Source of the DNA: UBA1479 sp048263775
GTDB lineage: Bacteria > Pseudomonadota > Alphaproteobacteria > Rhodospirillales > Casp-alpha2
Length of the DNA stretch: 64,000 nucleotides
NCBI GenBank assembly: GCA_048263775.1
Contig: JBLXDU010000005.1
Location: forward strand, 248,001-312,000
Direction of reading: 5' to 3'
Shown here: positions 1 through 9,501 of the stretch, one piece after another
Position numbering within the stretch: the first letter of the stretch is position 1
Layout: each line of letters begins with the position of its first letter
Translations under genes and position numbers: made by a program
Notes under the pieces: generated by a model
Database searches by the model: none
What the model saw: the letters and a program-made list of their open reading frames with translations, nothing else
What the model was told of the DNA's origin: nothing

Positions 1-3000
1 GACCTGATCGCCCGGCTCCTTTGCCGGGATATTCTTCCGGTCCTGTTCTCTCTCCCGGCTGTCGTGATCCTGGTGATCGGCATCGTCCGCCTGCACCCGG
101 AGGCGGCCATTGCTGCGGCGGGAAGCTGCCTGGTCGCGGCGGGGGCGCTCACCCTGTTGTCGTTCTGGCGGTCGGGGGCTCGGCGAAAGCATGCCGCCCA
201 AGCCGACGAAGATTTCCGCGCCATCCTGGGCAAAACCGCCACCATCGAGACGGATAAGGTCGCCGACATGGAGGGCGACTTCGTCGCCGGCGGCATGGGC
301 CAACTTGCCGACGCAAGTGTCCACGACCAGGACGACGCCATGGCCCGGATCGCCGGCCGGGTTACGTGCACGGTGATGGCCGGCACCATCCTGTTCGTCC
401 CGGCATTGATGGCCGCCGTCGCCTGGCGCGCGGGCGACCTGGCTTTGGCTAATCTGATCGGCCTCATCTTCCTGGGCGGCGCGGTGGCGCATGCCCTTCG
501 CGACTGGCCGGACTTGCGGGGAAAGCTGGATGCCCTCCATCATGTCTTGCTGCGACAGGACGACGTTGAAGGTGATGACGCTCAAGAACCAGAAATCGCA
601 GCACAAACAGCCGGTTCAGGAGAACCGGCCTTGCGGTTCCGGCATGTCGTGTTCGGCCATTCGCCGACGCGTCCGCCATTGCTGAACGGCGTCGATTTCG
701 CATTTCAGGCGGACGCCGAACAGGTCGGCATCACGGGGCCCTCTGGCGGCGGCAAGTCGACCTTCGCCGCAGTGGCCGCGGGCCTGCATGCGCCGTGGTC
801 CGGCACCGTCGACGTCCCTGCCTGCGTGATGTGGGTCGACAAGTCGCCGTTCCTGTTCGACGGCACGGTGCGCGGTAATCTGGTTCTATGGCGGGAGGAC
901 GTCGCCGACGCGGACCTGTGGCGGGCTCTTGCCGATGCCTGCGTCGATGACGTCGTCCAGTCGCGCCCCGATGGCCTGGACACCCCGATAACGGCCCGCG
1001 GCCGCAATTTCAGCGGCGGCCAGCGTCAGCGCCTGGAGATCGCCCGCGCCCTGACCTTCGACCCCAGCATGCTGATCCTGGACGAGGCCCTGGACGCCCT
1101 GAATCCGGACCTGGAGGCACGGTTGCGCGGCAATCTGCGGCGGCGCGGCTGCGCCTTGGTGATCGTCAGCCACCGGGCCTCGACCCTGGCGGCCTGCGAC
1201 CGCGTGCTGCATTTTTCGGATGGCCGCCTGCGCGACCACCCTTCGCTCCCCGGTATCGCCGGGGCCTCCCCAATTCGTGCTCAGATCGAGACCGCGTTCC
1301 ATGCCCCTTCCGACAACCCCGCCATCGCAACGATGGTGCCGCCCGGATCTGCCCCCGCCATCGGCGCCTACAGGCGCCAGGTCCGGTTCCTTCAGAAAGA
1401 ATTCTGGCAGCGCCCCCATCTGCCGCTTATCGGCCGGCGGCAGGGCAATGGCGAGCCGCTACGCTTAAACCCAGGTCCTGGCGGATATTGGGTAGACGGT
1501 GAACGGCGGGCCGTTTCCGGCGACGTCATGGCGCCGACGGCTGACTGCCTATACCCGCCCGCCGATCTTCAGGTGCAGGGACCAATCGCCCTGTTCCGCG
1601 GATGGGCGTCCGGCACCGGCGGCGATTTCGCGCGGGCCACGTTGCTTGCGGCCATCTCGGCGGTGGCGGTGCTCGTCATGGCGATGCTGGCGGCACTCCC
1701 GGTTCTGGGCGATGGGGCTGATCCCGGTTGGAGGCTCTGGGTCAGCCTGGCGGGCGGGCTGGCCGTCTTGGGGCTGCTGCAGGCGGCGCAAGGCTTGTCA
1801 CTGCTGCGGGCGGAACAACGCGTTCGGGTTGCCGCGCTCGGCGACCTGTATCAGCGCCTGATCGCGATCCGGCCAAGCTTCTTTCGCATCGCCGCGCCCG
1901 AGGTGCTGGCCCGCGGCTTTGCCGTGCTCTATCGGGTATTGGAACTTGTGCGGGGCGAGGCCGCGGCGAAGGCCGCCGATATCGTCCTGGTCGTGGCCGG
2001 TGGCCTCGTCCTCGGCTGGCTGGACCCATGGATCGGCCTGGCGTCGGCGACCCTGTCGGTTGCGGGGATTGTCATCAGGTCGCGGGGGGCAAGCGCCGTG
2101 GCGACGGCGCAGCGCGCCGTCGATGTCCGCCGCTTGGCCGGACGCCGTTTCCTGTTCGACATGATGCAGGGCATGGCGCGCCTGCGGGTCGTCGGCGGTG
2201 CGGCCCGCGCCGCAGCCTATTGGCAGGCATTATTCGCCCAAGAAGGCGGCCTTTCATTCCACCGGGAAATCGCCGCGCTTTGGGCCCGCATCGCCGGTGA
2301 CCTGTGGCTCTGGGCGGGACTGATGACGCTCGTCTTGATCGCTGCGCAACGCGGCGCTGGGCCCGCGCCGGCTTGGCAAACTGCCGCCACCTTGCTGATC
2401 GCCTGGCCGACCTTGGCCGCCGCCTTGCGCGTCGGAGACATCCTGGCCGACGGTCTTTCCTTGGCGCATGTGCTGCGGGATCTTCGTCCCCTGTTGCAGG
2501 CACCACTCGACCCCGCAGGAATGGCACCTGATCGCGACCCAGACATGATCTTCGACGATGTTGGTTTCCGCTACGATGGCACGACGATCCAGGCGCTTGA
2601 GGATGTGTCCTTCACGCTCATGCCCGGCGACAGGGTCGCCGTCGTCGGCCCCTCAGGCAGCGGCAAATCGACCCTGCTGCGGCTGTTGCTCGGCTTCGAT
2701 CAGGCGACCCAGGGGCGCATTTTGGTCGATGGCCGGAACCTGGAGGAAACCGACGTTCGGGCCTGGCGATCCGCCATCGGCGTGGTCCAGCAGGATGATC
2801 GCGTGACGGCGTCCTCCACCATACGCAGCATCATTTCCGGCTTGGCGCCCGTCGCCCTCGACGCGGTATGGCGGGCTGCTGATCTTGCCGTGCTGGGCGA
2901 CGACATTCGCGCCATGCCCATGGGCATGCAGACCATCGTCGAACACGGCAAGCTGTCGACCGGGCAGGAGCAACGGCTGCTGATCGCCCGCCAGTTGCTG

Positions 3001-3264
3001 CGCCGCCCCAGGCTGCTGATCCTGGACGAAGCCACCAACGCGATCCCCGAGGATGTTCAGGCACGCCTCTTCGCCAACCTGCGCAATGAGGGCATCGGCT
3101 GCATCCTGGCGTCCCACCGCGAAAGCGCCATCACCGCCGCCGACCGGGTGGTCGTTCTGAACACGGGCCGTAAAATTTGGGAAGGCACGCCGACAGTCTT
3201 TGCGCGGGCCCCCGCTTTCAAGGCACTCGTCGGGCGTGAACGGCTGGTGGAGGGCGAGACATGA
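1..3264 (+). CDS. Fused double ABC exporter of the NHLM/NHPM peptide-export type (5' end outside window)
   Basis: The reading frame is open from the first base, so the start lies upstream; about 1087 residues are visible. Two ATPase domains sit in one chain. The first has Walker A GPSGGGKST, signature FSGGQRQR, Walker B MLILDEA and H-loop VSHR. The second has GPSGSGKST, signature LSTGQEQR, Walker B LLILDEA and H-loop ASHR. Hydrophobic segments precede the first ATPase domain. Between the two lies a cytoplasmic stretch, then a second set of membrane segments (roughly positions 1630-2460). That middle layout resembles the second ABC protein of NHLM/NHPM bacteriocin export systems, which normally have two separate ABC proteins; here they appear fused. 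The stop overlaps the start of a HlyD-like stub (ATGA). The cargo is unknown. A C39 peptidase domain, if present, would be upstream. An unrelated heterodimer-type exporter fusion is the alternative. The ABC call is certain; the NHLM assignment is inference. Confidence 0.8.
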   Translation, partial: DLIARLLCRDILPVLFSLPAVVILVIGIVRLHPEAAIAAAGSCLVAAGALTLLSFWRSGARRKHAAQADEDFRAILGKTATIETDKVADMEGDFVAGGMGQLADASVHDQDDAMARIAGRVTCTVMAGTILFVPALMAAVAWRAGDLALANLIGLIFLGGAVAHALRDWPDLRGKLDALHHVLLRQDDVEGDDAQEPEIAAQTAGSGEPALRFRHVVFGHSPTRPPLLNGVDFAFQADAEQVGITGPSGGGKSTFAAVAAGLHAPWSGTVDVPACVMWVDKSPFLFDGTVRGNLVLWREDVADADLWRALADACVDDVVQSRPDGLDTPITARGRNFSGGQRQRLEIARALTFDPSMLILDEALDALNPDLEARLRGNLRRRGCALVIVSHRASTLAACDRVLHFSDGRLRDHPSLPGIAGASPIRAQIETAFHAPSDNPAIATMVPPGSAPAIGAYRRQVRFLQKEFWQRPHLPLIGRRQGNGEPLRLNPGPGGYWVDGERRAVSGDVMAPTADCLYPPADLQVQGPIALFRGWASGTGGDFARATLLAAISAVAVLVMAMLAALPVLGDGADPGWRLWVSLAGGLAVLGLLQAAQGLSLLRAEQRVRVAALGDLYQRLIAIRPSFFRIAAPEVLARGFAVLYRVLELVRGEAAAKAADIVLVVAGGLVLGWLDPWIGLASATLSVAGIVIRSRGASAVATAQRAVDVRRLAGRRFLFDMMQGMARLRVVGGAARAAAYWQALFAQEGGLSFHREIAALWARIAGDLWLWAGLMTLVLIAAQRGAGPAPAWQTAATLLIAWPTLAAALRVGDILADGLSLAHVLRDLRPLLQAPLDPAGMAPDRDPDMIFDDVGFRYDGTTIQALEDVSFTLMPGDRVAVVGPSGSGKSTLLRLLLGFDQATQGRILVDGRNLEETDVRAWRSAIGVVQQDDRVTASSTIRSIISGLAPVALDAVWRAADLAVLGDDIRAMPMGMQTIVEHGKLSTGQEQRLLIARQLLRRPRLLILDEATNAIPEDVQARLFANLRNEGIGCILASHRESAITAADRVVVLNTGRKIWEGTPTVFARAPAFKALVGRERLVEGET

Positions 3265-3437
3265 GTGACAAACCTGCCGCCCCCCAGGCTAGGCGCAATC
3301 TGTTCCGCAGCATCGCCCTTGAACGCTACCGGCGCCCCATCGAAGCCGACACCCCCCACGTCCTGCCGCCCCGGTGCCCGGGGCTTGTTGTGGCAGCGGC
3401 GGTCGTGGCGCTCGCCGTCCTGCTCATTTGGATTTAA
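3261..3437 (+). CDS. 58-residue HlyD-like N-terminal stub (membrane anchor only)
   Basis: The ATG overlaps the TGA of the ABC gene, so the two are translationally coupled. The product has a short cytoplasmic part with LFRSIALERYRRP, then one hydrophobic helix (about residues 40-58), and stops directly after it. The pattern FR-x-ALER-x-x-P followed by one membrane helix is what I recall of the N-terminus of NHLM-type HlyD membrane fusion proteins, which continue for several hundred residues with biotinyl-lipoyl and coiled-coil parts. Those parts are absent: none of the three frames downstream to position 3650 continues a HlyD barrel. It is either a decayed membrane fusion protein or a genuine small partner of the exporter. 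It is too short to show purifying selection from one sequence. Confidence 0.55.
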   Translation: MSDKPAAPQARRNLFRSIALERYRRPIEADTPHVLPPRCPGLVVAAAVVALAVLLIWI

Positions 3438-3650
3438 AGCGGGTCGGAGGAGATATTGCCCTCAAAGTCGACCTCGGACCCAGTCGGGGCCTCGTGGCCC
3501 GCTGTTCCGGAATCAACGGGTCGACTGTTTAATATCAGTACCCTAAGACGCGCCTTAGCGTGCCGAAGCGGCGGATTCCAACTTTCTGTAAGCGCGGAGA
3601 TGGAAGGCTCGGAGCGCCGTGAAAGCGGCGAAAATCCGAGGAAAGAATGG

Positions 3651-3723
<73 letters not shown>

Positions 3724-3835
3724 GCACCACGTATGGAGGGCGGGGTTTTAGCAAGGTTGGCTGCCTTTGTCGAGGTGAAGTGACGCCCCTGGGCAGGATT
3801 TGTCGGAAAGCCTTGAATGGTGCGGCGGCGCGGCC

Positions 3836-4990
3836 CTAAACGTCGTCGCCGATACCTCGCCGGCCGACCATGACATCACGGTGAATCCAGGTCCCCATCA
3901 AGAGCCCGAAGCCGAACAACAGGGTCAGCATCGCCGTGCCGCCATAGGAAATCAGCGGTAGCGGCACCCCCACCACGGGTACCAAGCCCATGACCATGGC
4001 CATGTTGATGAACACGTAGAGAAAGAAGGTCGCCGTCACGCCGATGCCGACCAGACGGCCGAACTGGGTGCGGCAGCGCACGCTGATGGCCAGCCCGTAA
4101 ATCAGGATCACCACATAAAGGCCGAGCAGCGCCAGCCCGCCGGCCATGCCGAATTCCTCGGCCAGCATCGTGAAGATGAAATCGGTCTGCATTTCCGGCA
4201 GGAAATTGAGATGGCTTTGCGTGCCCTGCAGGAACCCTTTGCCGAATAGCCCCCCGGACCCGAAGGCGATTTTCGACTGGATGATGTGATAGCCGGACCC
4301 CAGGGGATCGTTTTCCGGGTTGAGGAAGGTCAGCACGCGCTGTTTCTGATAATCGCGCAGGAACCCCCAGGCGATGGGCGCCGCCGCAACGGTAACAATG
4401 CCGACCAGCACGAATTTCCATATCCGCACCCCGGCGGCGAAAAAGATCACCGCCCCCGTGATGACCAGCATCAACGCCGTGCCCAAATCCGGCTGGCGGA
4501 GGACCAGGGCCGCCGGCACCGCGATCAGCAGGACCGGGACGAACAGGTGGGGAATACGACGCACGTCCTCGATCGAGGTGCCGTGGAAATAGCGCGCCAA
4601 CGCCAGCACCAGGGCAATCTTCATCAGTTCCGACGGCTGCAGGCCGAAATAGCCGAGATCAAGCCAGCGTTGCGCCCCCTTGCCGACCTCGCCCATGAAT
4701 TCCACGGCGACGAGAAGCGCCACCGTGCCCAGATAAAACACGTAGGCGTATTTCAGCCATAACCGGATGTCGATCAGGGCCACCGTGATCAGCACGGCCA
4801 TGCCGACGCCGAAGCGCATCATCTGGCGCGACGCCCAGGGTTCGAAATTGCCCCCCGCCGCCGAATACAGCATGGCGAAACCGACCGAGGCCGTCGCTGC
4901 CAACAGCAGAATCAACAGCCAGTGCATCTGCCACAGCTTTTGCCGCAGGGTGAAGCTGGGGGGGTTCAGGGCATCTTCACGAACAGCCAT
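3836..4990 (-). CDS. rodA: Rod shape-determining SEDS glycosyltransferase RodA
   Basis: A 384-residue polytopic inner-membrane protein of the SEDS family, which polymerises lipid II glycan strands in the elongasome with PBP2. It shows about ten hydrophobic helices and family motifs such as QPSELMKIA, RQPDLGTAL and the C-terminal PLISYGGT. The length fits RodA. The ATG at 4990 is followed by a soluble N-terminus. It is the last gene of the minus-strand mreC-mreD-mrdA-rodA run, 12 bp downstream of mrdA. FtsW is the only close alternative; the neighbouring PBP2 and MreCD favour RodA. Confidence 0.95.
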   Translation of the reverse strand: MAVREDALNPPSFTLRQKLWQMHWLLILLLAATASVGFAMLYSAAGGNFEPWASRQMMRFGVGMAVLITVALIDIRLWLKYAYVFYLGTVALLVAVEFMGEVGKGAQRWLDLGYFGLQPSELMKIALVLALARYFHGTSIEDVRRIPHLFVPVLLIAVPAALVLRQPDLGTALMLVITGAVIFFAAGVRIWKFVLVGIVTVAAAPIAWGFLRDYQKQRVLTFLNPENDPLGSGYHIIQSKIAFGSGGLFGKGFLQGTQSHLNFLPEMQTDFIFTMLAEEFGMAGGLALLGLYVVILIYGLAISVRCRTQFGRLVGIGVTATFFLYVFINMAMVMGLVPVVGVPLPLISYGGTAMLTLLFGFGLLMGTWIHRDVMVGRRGIGDDV

Positions 4991-5002
4991 CGTTCTCTTC
5001 CC

Positions 5003-6934
5003 CTAACCCTGATCCGGCACGGGGCGGACACGGTCTTCCGTGCCGCGCAGATCAAGCGCGGCCTGACTGCCGCTGGTCTGGCTGATCGGGATGTCGCGCG
5101 CCGATTGGCGACGCTGGGCCGTCAGCAGAAGATCGCGGGCAATGGGCGCCGCGACGCTGGACCCGCCACCGCCGTGCTCCACCACCACGGCAACTGCATA
5201 GCGGGGATTGTCCGCCGGCGCGAAGCCGACGAACAAGGCGTGGTCGCGCTCTTCCCACGGCAGGTCCTTGTTCTTGACCACACCCTGTTCGCGTTCGGCC
5301 TTGGTAATGCGGCGGACCTGGACCGTGCCTGTCTTGCCGCCCATGGTATAGCGCGGATCGTCAATCGCCGACGCACGGGCCGTGCCGTGGGGCGCATTGA
5401 CGACCTGGGTCATGGCGTCACGCACCAGGGCCAAGTTGCGCTGACTGACATTGATCTGGGGGAATTCGTGATGTTCGGGCACGGCATGCACGCCGGTCGT
5501 GCTGACCGACTTGGTCAATTGCGGCGACACGGCAAAGCCGCCGTTGACCAGCCGGGCCGTCATCACCGCAAGCTGCAGCGGCGTGGCCAGGACATAACCC
5601 TGGCCGATCCCGGCCAGCAACGTTTCGCCCTGGTGCCAGGACTGGTCCCTGGCCTCGCGCTTCCAGGCTTTGGTCGGCATCAAGCCCTGCTTTTCGCCGG
5701 GCAGATCCAGGCCGGTCGCATCGCCAAGCCCGAACCGCTCTGCCATTTCCGCGATGCGGTCGATGCCGACGCGGCGGGCGACTTCGTAGAAATAGACGTC
5801 GCAAGATTGAACGATGGCGCTGGTCACATCGACAAGGCCATGGCCGTGTTTCTTCCAGCAATGGAACTTGGTATCGCCCAGTTCCATGAACCCTTCGCAA
5901 TAGACCCTGCCCGTGGGCGAAATCACGCCTCGCTCAAGCGCCGTCAGGGCGACCAGCATCTTGAAGCACGATCCCGGCGAGTAGCGCCCGGCGATCGCCT
6001 TGTTCGACAAAGGTGCGGCCGGGTTGTTAATCAACCGGCTCCATTCCTCGACCCCCAGGCCCCGGTTGAAATCGTTGGGATCGAAACTGGGGTGGGAAAC
6101 CATGGCCAGCACATCGCCGGAATGCACGTCGAGAACCACGGCCGAGGCACTTACCTCCTTGGACAGACGCTTGGAGACCGCAAGCTGCAGGCCGACATCG
6201 ATGGTCATGCGGATTTCCGCACCGGGCAGGCCCTCGCGCCGGTTCAGTTCGCGGATCACCCGGCCGTAAGCGTTGACTTCGACCTCGGACGAGCCGCCGG
6301 ACCCGCGCAGACTGAGGTCGTGGATTTTCTCTATCCCCGACTTGCCCGTGCGGAAACCCGGCAGCTCCAGCAACCGGTCGCCGGTCTTTTCCCGCTCGCT
6401 CACCGCCGAGACATAACCCAGGACATGGGCCAGGTTCTTGCCGTAGGGATAAAACCGGCTTTGCCCCTCGTCGATCATCACCCCGGGCAAGTCGGGTGCG
6501 TTGACCTCGATCCGCGCGACCTCTTCCCATTCCAGGTTTTCGCGGAGCGTCACCGGCACGAAGGACCGATTACGGCTGACTTCTTTCAAGACCCGCCGAC
6601 GTTCGCCGATGCTCATCGGCACGATGTCATGCAACAGGTCGAGCGCCCCGTCGACGCCGAGCCCCCGGGTGTCCTCGGATACCAGCATGACGCGGTAGTT
6701 CTGCTTGTTATCCGCAAGCGGAATGCCGAAACGGTCGACGATGCGGCCACGCGGCGGCGCCAGCAGGCGCAGGCTGATGCGGTTTTCGTCGGCCAGCATC
6801 TTGTATTGCTCGGCCTTGACCACCTGCAGGTAATACATCCGGCCGGCCAGCATGGAGACAAGCGCCAGCTTACCCCCCACCAGCATCACGGTGCGGCGGG
6901 CGAAAAGTTTTTGGCGTTCTTGATCCCCATGCAT
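5003..6934 (-). CDS. mrdA: Penicillin-binding protein 2 (elongasome transpeptidase)
   Basis: A 643-residue class B penicillin-binding protein, the peptidoglycan transpeptidase partner of RodA. One N-terminal membrane helix (about residues 16-36) is followed by a dimerisation domain and the transpeptidase domain. The catalytic motifs are complete: SCFK (serine near residue 323), SCD as the SxN-type motif, and KTG in GGKTGTVQV near residue 533. The bulk of the enzyme is periplasmic. The gene begins 4 bp after mreD ends and precedes rodA by 12 bp, so it is in the same operon. Length and motifs match PBP2 rather than FtsI. Confidence 0.95.
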   Translation of the reverse strand: MHGDQERQKLFARRTVMLVGGKLALVSMLAGRMYYLQVVKAEQYKMLADENRISLRLLAPPRGRIVDRFGIPLADNKQNYRVMLVSEDTRGLGVDGALDLLHDIVPMSIGERRRVLKEVSRNRSFVPVTLRENLEWEEVARIEVNAPDLPGVMIDEGQSRFYPYGKNLAHVLGYVSAVSEREKTGDRLLELPGFRTGKSGIEKIHDLSLRGSGGSSEVEVNAYGRVIRELNRREGLPGAEIRMTIDVGLQLAVSKRLSKEVSASAVVLDVHSGDVLAMVSHPSFDPNDFNRGLGVEEWSRLINNPAAPLSNKAIAGRYSPGSCFKMLVALTALERGVISPTGRVYCEGFMELGDTKFHCWKKHGHGLVDVTSAIVQSCDVYFYEVARRVGIDRIAEMAERFGLGDATGLDLPGEKQGLMPTKAWKREARDQSWHQGETLLAGIGQGYVLATPLQLAVMTARLVNGGFAVSPQLTKSVSTTGVHAVPEHHEFPQINVSQRNLALVRDAMTQVVNAPHGTARASAIDDPRYTMGGKTGTVQVRRITKAEREQGVVKNKDLPWEERDHALFVGFAPADNPRYAVAVVVEHGGGGSSVAAPIARDLLLTAQRRQSARDIPISQTSGSQAALDLRGTEDRVRPVPDQG

Positions 6935-6938
6935 CGGA

Positions 6939-7454
6939 TCAATCCAGTTTCAAAAATGCCTGCTGCCAGCGCGAGAAGATGAACGCGAACAGCGGAAAAG
7001 CGGCGACGGTCATGATGTATTGGAAAACGATGGCGTCGGCCGCGAACAGGGTAACGTGAAAGGCCGACAGCAGGGCCCAGCTAAGTGCCGCCGCCCCGGC
7101 CCCGACCAGCCCGAAGCCCAGCCAATGAACGAAGAACGATTTGCCCATGAAGAACTTGTGCTGAAACAGCACCACGCCCTGCACCGCCAGGAAGATCAGC
7201 GCATGCAGCCCCATCGGTGCGCCCGTCAGGCCGTCCTGGAACAGGCCGATCAGGAACACGGCGGGGGCCGGCACCAGGTACGGGCGATGGATCGACCAGT
7301 AGAATATGGAAATCAGCGGCAGCACCGGCAGCACTCGGGCGATGCCCGGAATATGAGTCGGCACGACGTTGAGAATGACCAGAACCAAGGTCAACGCGAC
7401 CGGCGTCAGGTTGCGAGCGAAGGCATCCAGACGTTGCCAGAAAGTCGGCCTCAT
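6939..7454 (-). CDS. mreD: Rod shape-determining protein MreD
   Basis: A 171-residue inner-membrane protein with about five hydrophobic helices. MreD links MreC to the RodA-PBP2 synthase. The family is poorly conserved, but size, topology and position between mreC and mrdA identify it. Its start overlaps the mreC stop by 4 bp, indicating coupled translation. Confidence 0.88.
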   Translation of the reverse strand: MRPTFWQRLDAFARNLTPVALTLVLVILNVVPTHIPGIARVLPVLPLISIFYWSIHRPYLVPAPAVFLIGLFQDGLTGAPMGLHALIFLAVQGVVLFQHKFFMGKSFFVHWLGFGLVGAGAAALSWALLSAFHVTLFAADAIVFQYIMTVAAFPLFAFIFSRWQQAFLKLD

Positions 7455-8350
7455 GGACGGCGTCCCCGCTCCTTGCCATGCACGTCGGCATCGATGGAAC
7501 GCTGCGGCAATTGCAGGATTCCGCCCGAGCCGAAATTGAGAATGCGCACATATTCCAGGCGCGTCAGGTCGACATAGGGCTGAACGATCAGCCCGCCCTC
7601 GCCGACGGCGGCGACCTGACCGACCCTGAGGCCCGGCGGGAACACGCCGGCATGGCCCGAGGTGACGACGCTGTCGCCCACGGACACCACAGCCCCCGGC
7701 GGCAGCCAGGTCAGGCGCGGCTTCGCCAGGTTGGCTCCGGCCATGATGGCGCGCGTGCGGGTGGGATCAACAAGAACCGGAATTTTCGCGTTGATGTCGG
7801 TCAACAGCAGCACCCGGGCGGACCGGCTACCGACGTCGATGACCCGGCCGACCAGGCCATCGGCGGTGACCGCCGCCTGGCCCTTCTCGACCCCGTCGCG
7901 GGCCCCCGCGTTGACGATCACGCTTTGTGAAAAGGCGCCGCCCGTATCGGCGATGACCCGCGCGGTGACGAAACTCGCCTCGCGCTCGGGAATGACGTTG
8001 AGTTGTTCCTTGAGAACCCGGTTCTCCGCCTCCAGCTTCTCAGCGACGGATTTCCAATGCATGAGCCGCGTGCGCTCCTCGCGCAGCCGCGTGTTCTCTT
8101 CGTACAGGTTCTTCATGGCCTGAACCTCGGCGACGCCGCGGTTCACCGTGTCAAGCGGCTGCGACAGCACGTCCAGGATGGGGGCGACGGCGTCGGTCAT
8201 ATGTGTCCGCACGCGTTCGACCAGAATGGTATCGACTTTGGCAAGCATCATCAGGGCGAACGCCGCCACCACCAGCCCGACATAGGCGAAGCGCTGGGCG
8301 AAATTGCGAATCGGCTGCGCGACCCGCGAAAATGAATGCGGTTCCTTCAC
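7451..8350 (-). CDS. mreC: Rod shape-determining protein MreC
   Basis: A 299-residue bitopic protein: a short cytoplasmic N-terminus, one membrane helix (about residues 24-44), a coiled coil rich in E, K and R (about 75-115), then the periplasmic beta domain with VTADGLVGRVIDVG and later the VTSGHAGVFPPGLRVG segment typical of MreC. It scaffolds the elongasome and activates PBP2. It heads the minus-strand mreCD-mrdA-rodA run, and its upstream region is shared with a divergent metallophosphoesterase gene. mreB, normally directly upstream of mreC, lies almost 3 kb away here. Confidence 0.94.
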   Translation of the reverse strand: MKEPHSFSRVAQPIRNFAQRFAYVGLVVAAFALMMLAKVDTILVERVRTHMTDAVAPILDVLSQPLDTVNRGVAEVQAMKNLYEENTRLREERTRLMHWKSVAEKLEAENRVLKEQLNVIPEREASFVTARVIADTGGAFSQSVIVNAGARDGVEKGQAAVTADGLVGRVIDVGSRSARVLLLTDINAKIPVLVDPTRTRAIMAGANLAKPRLTWLPPGAVVSVGDSVVTSGHAGVFPPGLRVGQVAAVGEGGLIVQPYVDLTRLEYVRILNFGSGGILQLPQRSIDADVHGKERGRRP

Positions 8351-8469
8351 CCCAGGACGTCCTTCTTGCCCATTACATTACCCACGACCCCCCGTCCGGT
8401 CCCCAAAACCAGCCGTGGAGTCGCAACTCCGACCTCCCCATTATTGGTTATACTTGTCGCCGATGAGCG

Positions 8470-8484
8470 TTAATCGATGATTAA
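8470..8484. promoter_or_regulatory. CtrA-box-like dyad TTAA-N7-TTAA
   Basis: The sequence TTAATCGATGATTAA is a perfect dyad and also fits the TTAA-N7-TTAA consensus of the alphaproteobacterial cell-cycle regulator CtrA. It lies in the 292-bp region between divergent mreC and the metallophosphoesterase gene, about 120 bp upstream of mreC. I see no certain -35/-10 pair next to it. The match is by consensus only. Confidence 0.4.
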
Positions 8485-8642
8485 TGACGCGTAGCGCTGT
8501 TTACCAAAAAAAACAACCGTCTATGCCAGTATTTTAAGATGAAACTGAACAAATTCCAGCTTTCCCTCCTGCCCCCTGGCGACCTGGCCGGACATCTGCT
8601 TATTCTTGTTCCGCTATCGACGCGGAATAGGACCATCCTCCC

Positions 8643-9470
8643 ATGAAATTTATCCACCTGACCGACCCCCATTTCGTCCCGCCGGGCAAAACCCTCTATG
8701 GCCGCGACCCGCGCCTTGCCCTGGATGCCGCCGTGGCCGACATTAACGCCCACCACAGGGATGCCGCGATGGCGGTGGTGACTGGCGACCTGACCCATTG
8801 GGGTGAGCCTGCGGCGTTCCAGAACCTCGTCGACGGCTTGGCGCTGCTTGCCATGCCGGTCCACGTCTTGGCCGGAAACCACGACGCCCGCGATGTGCTG
8901 CGCGCCCATTTCCCAAATCAACCCGTTGATAAAAATGGTTTTATTCAATCGGCCCTGGACACGCCCGTGGGCCGGTTCATCTTTCTCGACACGGTGCTGG
9001 CAGGCACGTCGGCGGGGCATTTCTGTGAAGACCGCCAGGCATGGCTGGCCGAGACCCTGGCCGCGTCCGAGGGGCAGGACCTGTTCCTGTTCATGCATCA
9101 TCCGCCCTTCGACGTCGGCATACCGGCCATGGACCGCATCGGTCTGCAGCAGAAGGACGCCTTCCAAGCCGTGATCGAGCCGCACAAGGCGCGCATCCGC
9201 CATCTGTTCTTCGGCCATGTCCACCGGCCCATTTCCGGCAGCTGGCGGGGCATCCCCTATTCCACCTTGCGCGGCTTGAACCAGCAGGTTTGGCTCGACA
9301 TGGTGAACGAGGAAATGACGGCGAGTTTCGAGCCGCCGGCCTATTGCGTGGTGCTGATCGAGGACGACCGGGTCGTCGTCCATTATCACGATTTCATGGA
9401 CCTGAACGAAAAGTTCAAGATGCATTCAAGTCCGTTCACCGACTGGGCCATACGCCCGTCAGGTGCATGA
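8643..9470 (+). CDS. Calcineurin-like metallophosphoesterase (class III cyclic-nucleotide phosphodiesterase type)
   Basis: A 275-residue soluble protein of the CpdA/GpdQ type. The dinuclear metal-site motifs occur in order: DPH near residue 8, GDLTHWGE around 50, GNHDAR around 80, HHPPFD around 160 and GHVHRP around 196. This set fits cyclic AMP or glycerophosphodiester phosphodiesterases. The length (about 275) is that of CpdA. There are no signal peptide or membrane helices. The gene stands alone on the plus strand, divergent from mreC. The substrate cannot be told from sequence alone. Confidence 0.85.
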   Translation: MKFIHLTDPHFVPPGKTLYGRDPRLALDAAVADINAHHRDAAMAVVTGDLTHWGEPAAFQNLVDGLALLAMPVHVLAGNHDARDVLRAHFPNQPVDKNGFIQSALDTPVGRFIFLDTVLAGTSAGHFCEDRQAWLAETLAASEGQDLFLFMHHPPFDVGIPAMDRIGLQQKDAFQAVIEPHKARIRHLFFGHVHRPISGSWRGIPYSTLRGLNQQVWLDMVNEEMTASFEPPAYCVVLIEDDRVVVHYHDFMDLNEKFKMHSSPFTDWAIRPSGA

Positions 9471-9501
9471 CACGGCGTCTTTCGACTTTTCTTTGCAGGG
9501 C

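Noticed and set aside
3438..3650. Frameshifted continuation of the HlyD-like stub
   Set aside because: The forward frames after the stop show no biotinyl-lipoyl or coiled-coil sequence, so a simple frameshift does not restore a HlyD protein.
4922..6982. Plus-strand open frame of 686 codons opposite mrdA
   Set aside because: It is a shadow of the PBP2 gene. Its translation is rich in His, Gly and Arg and has no domain, while the minus strand has complete PBP2 catalytic motifs.
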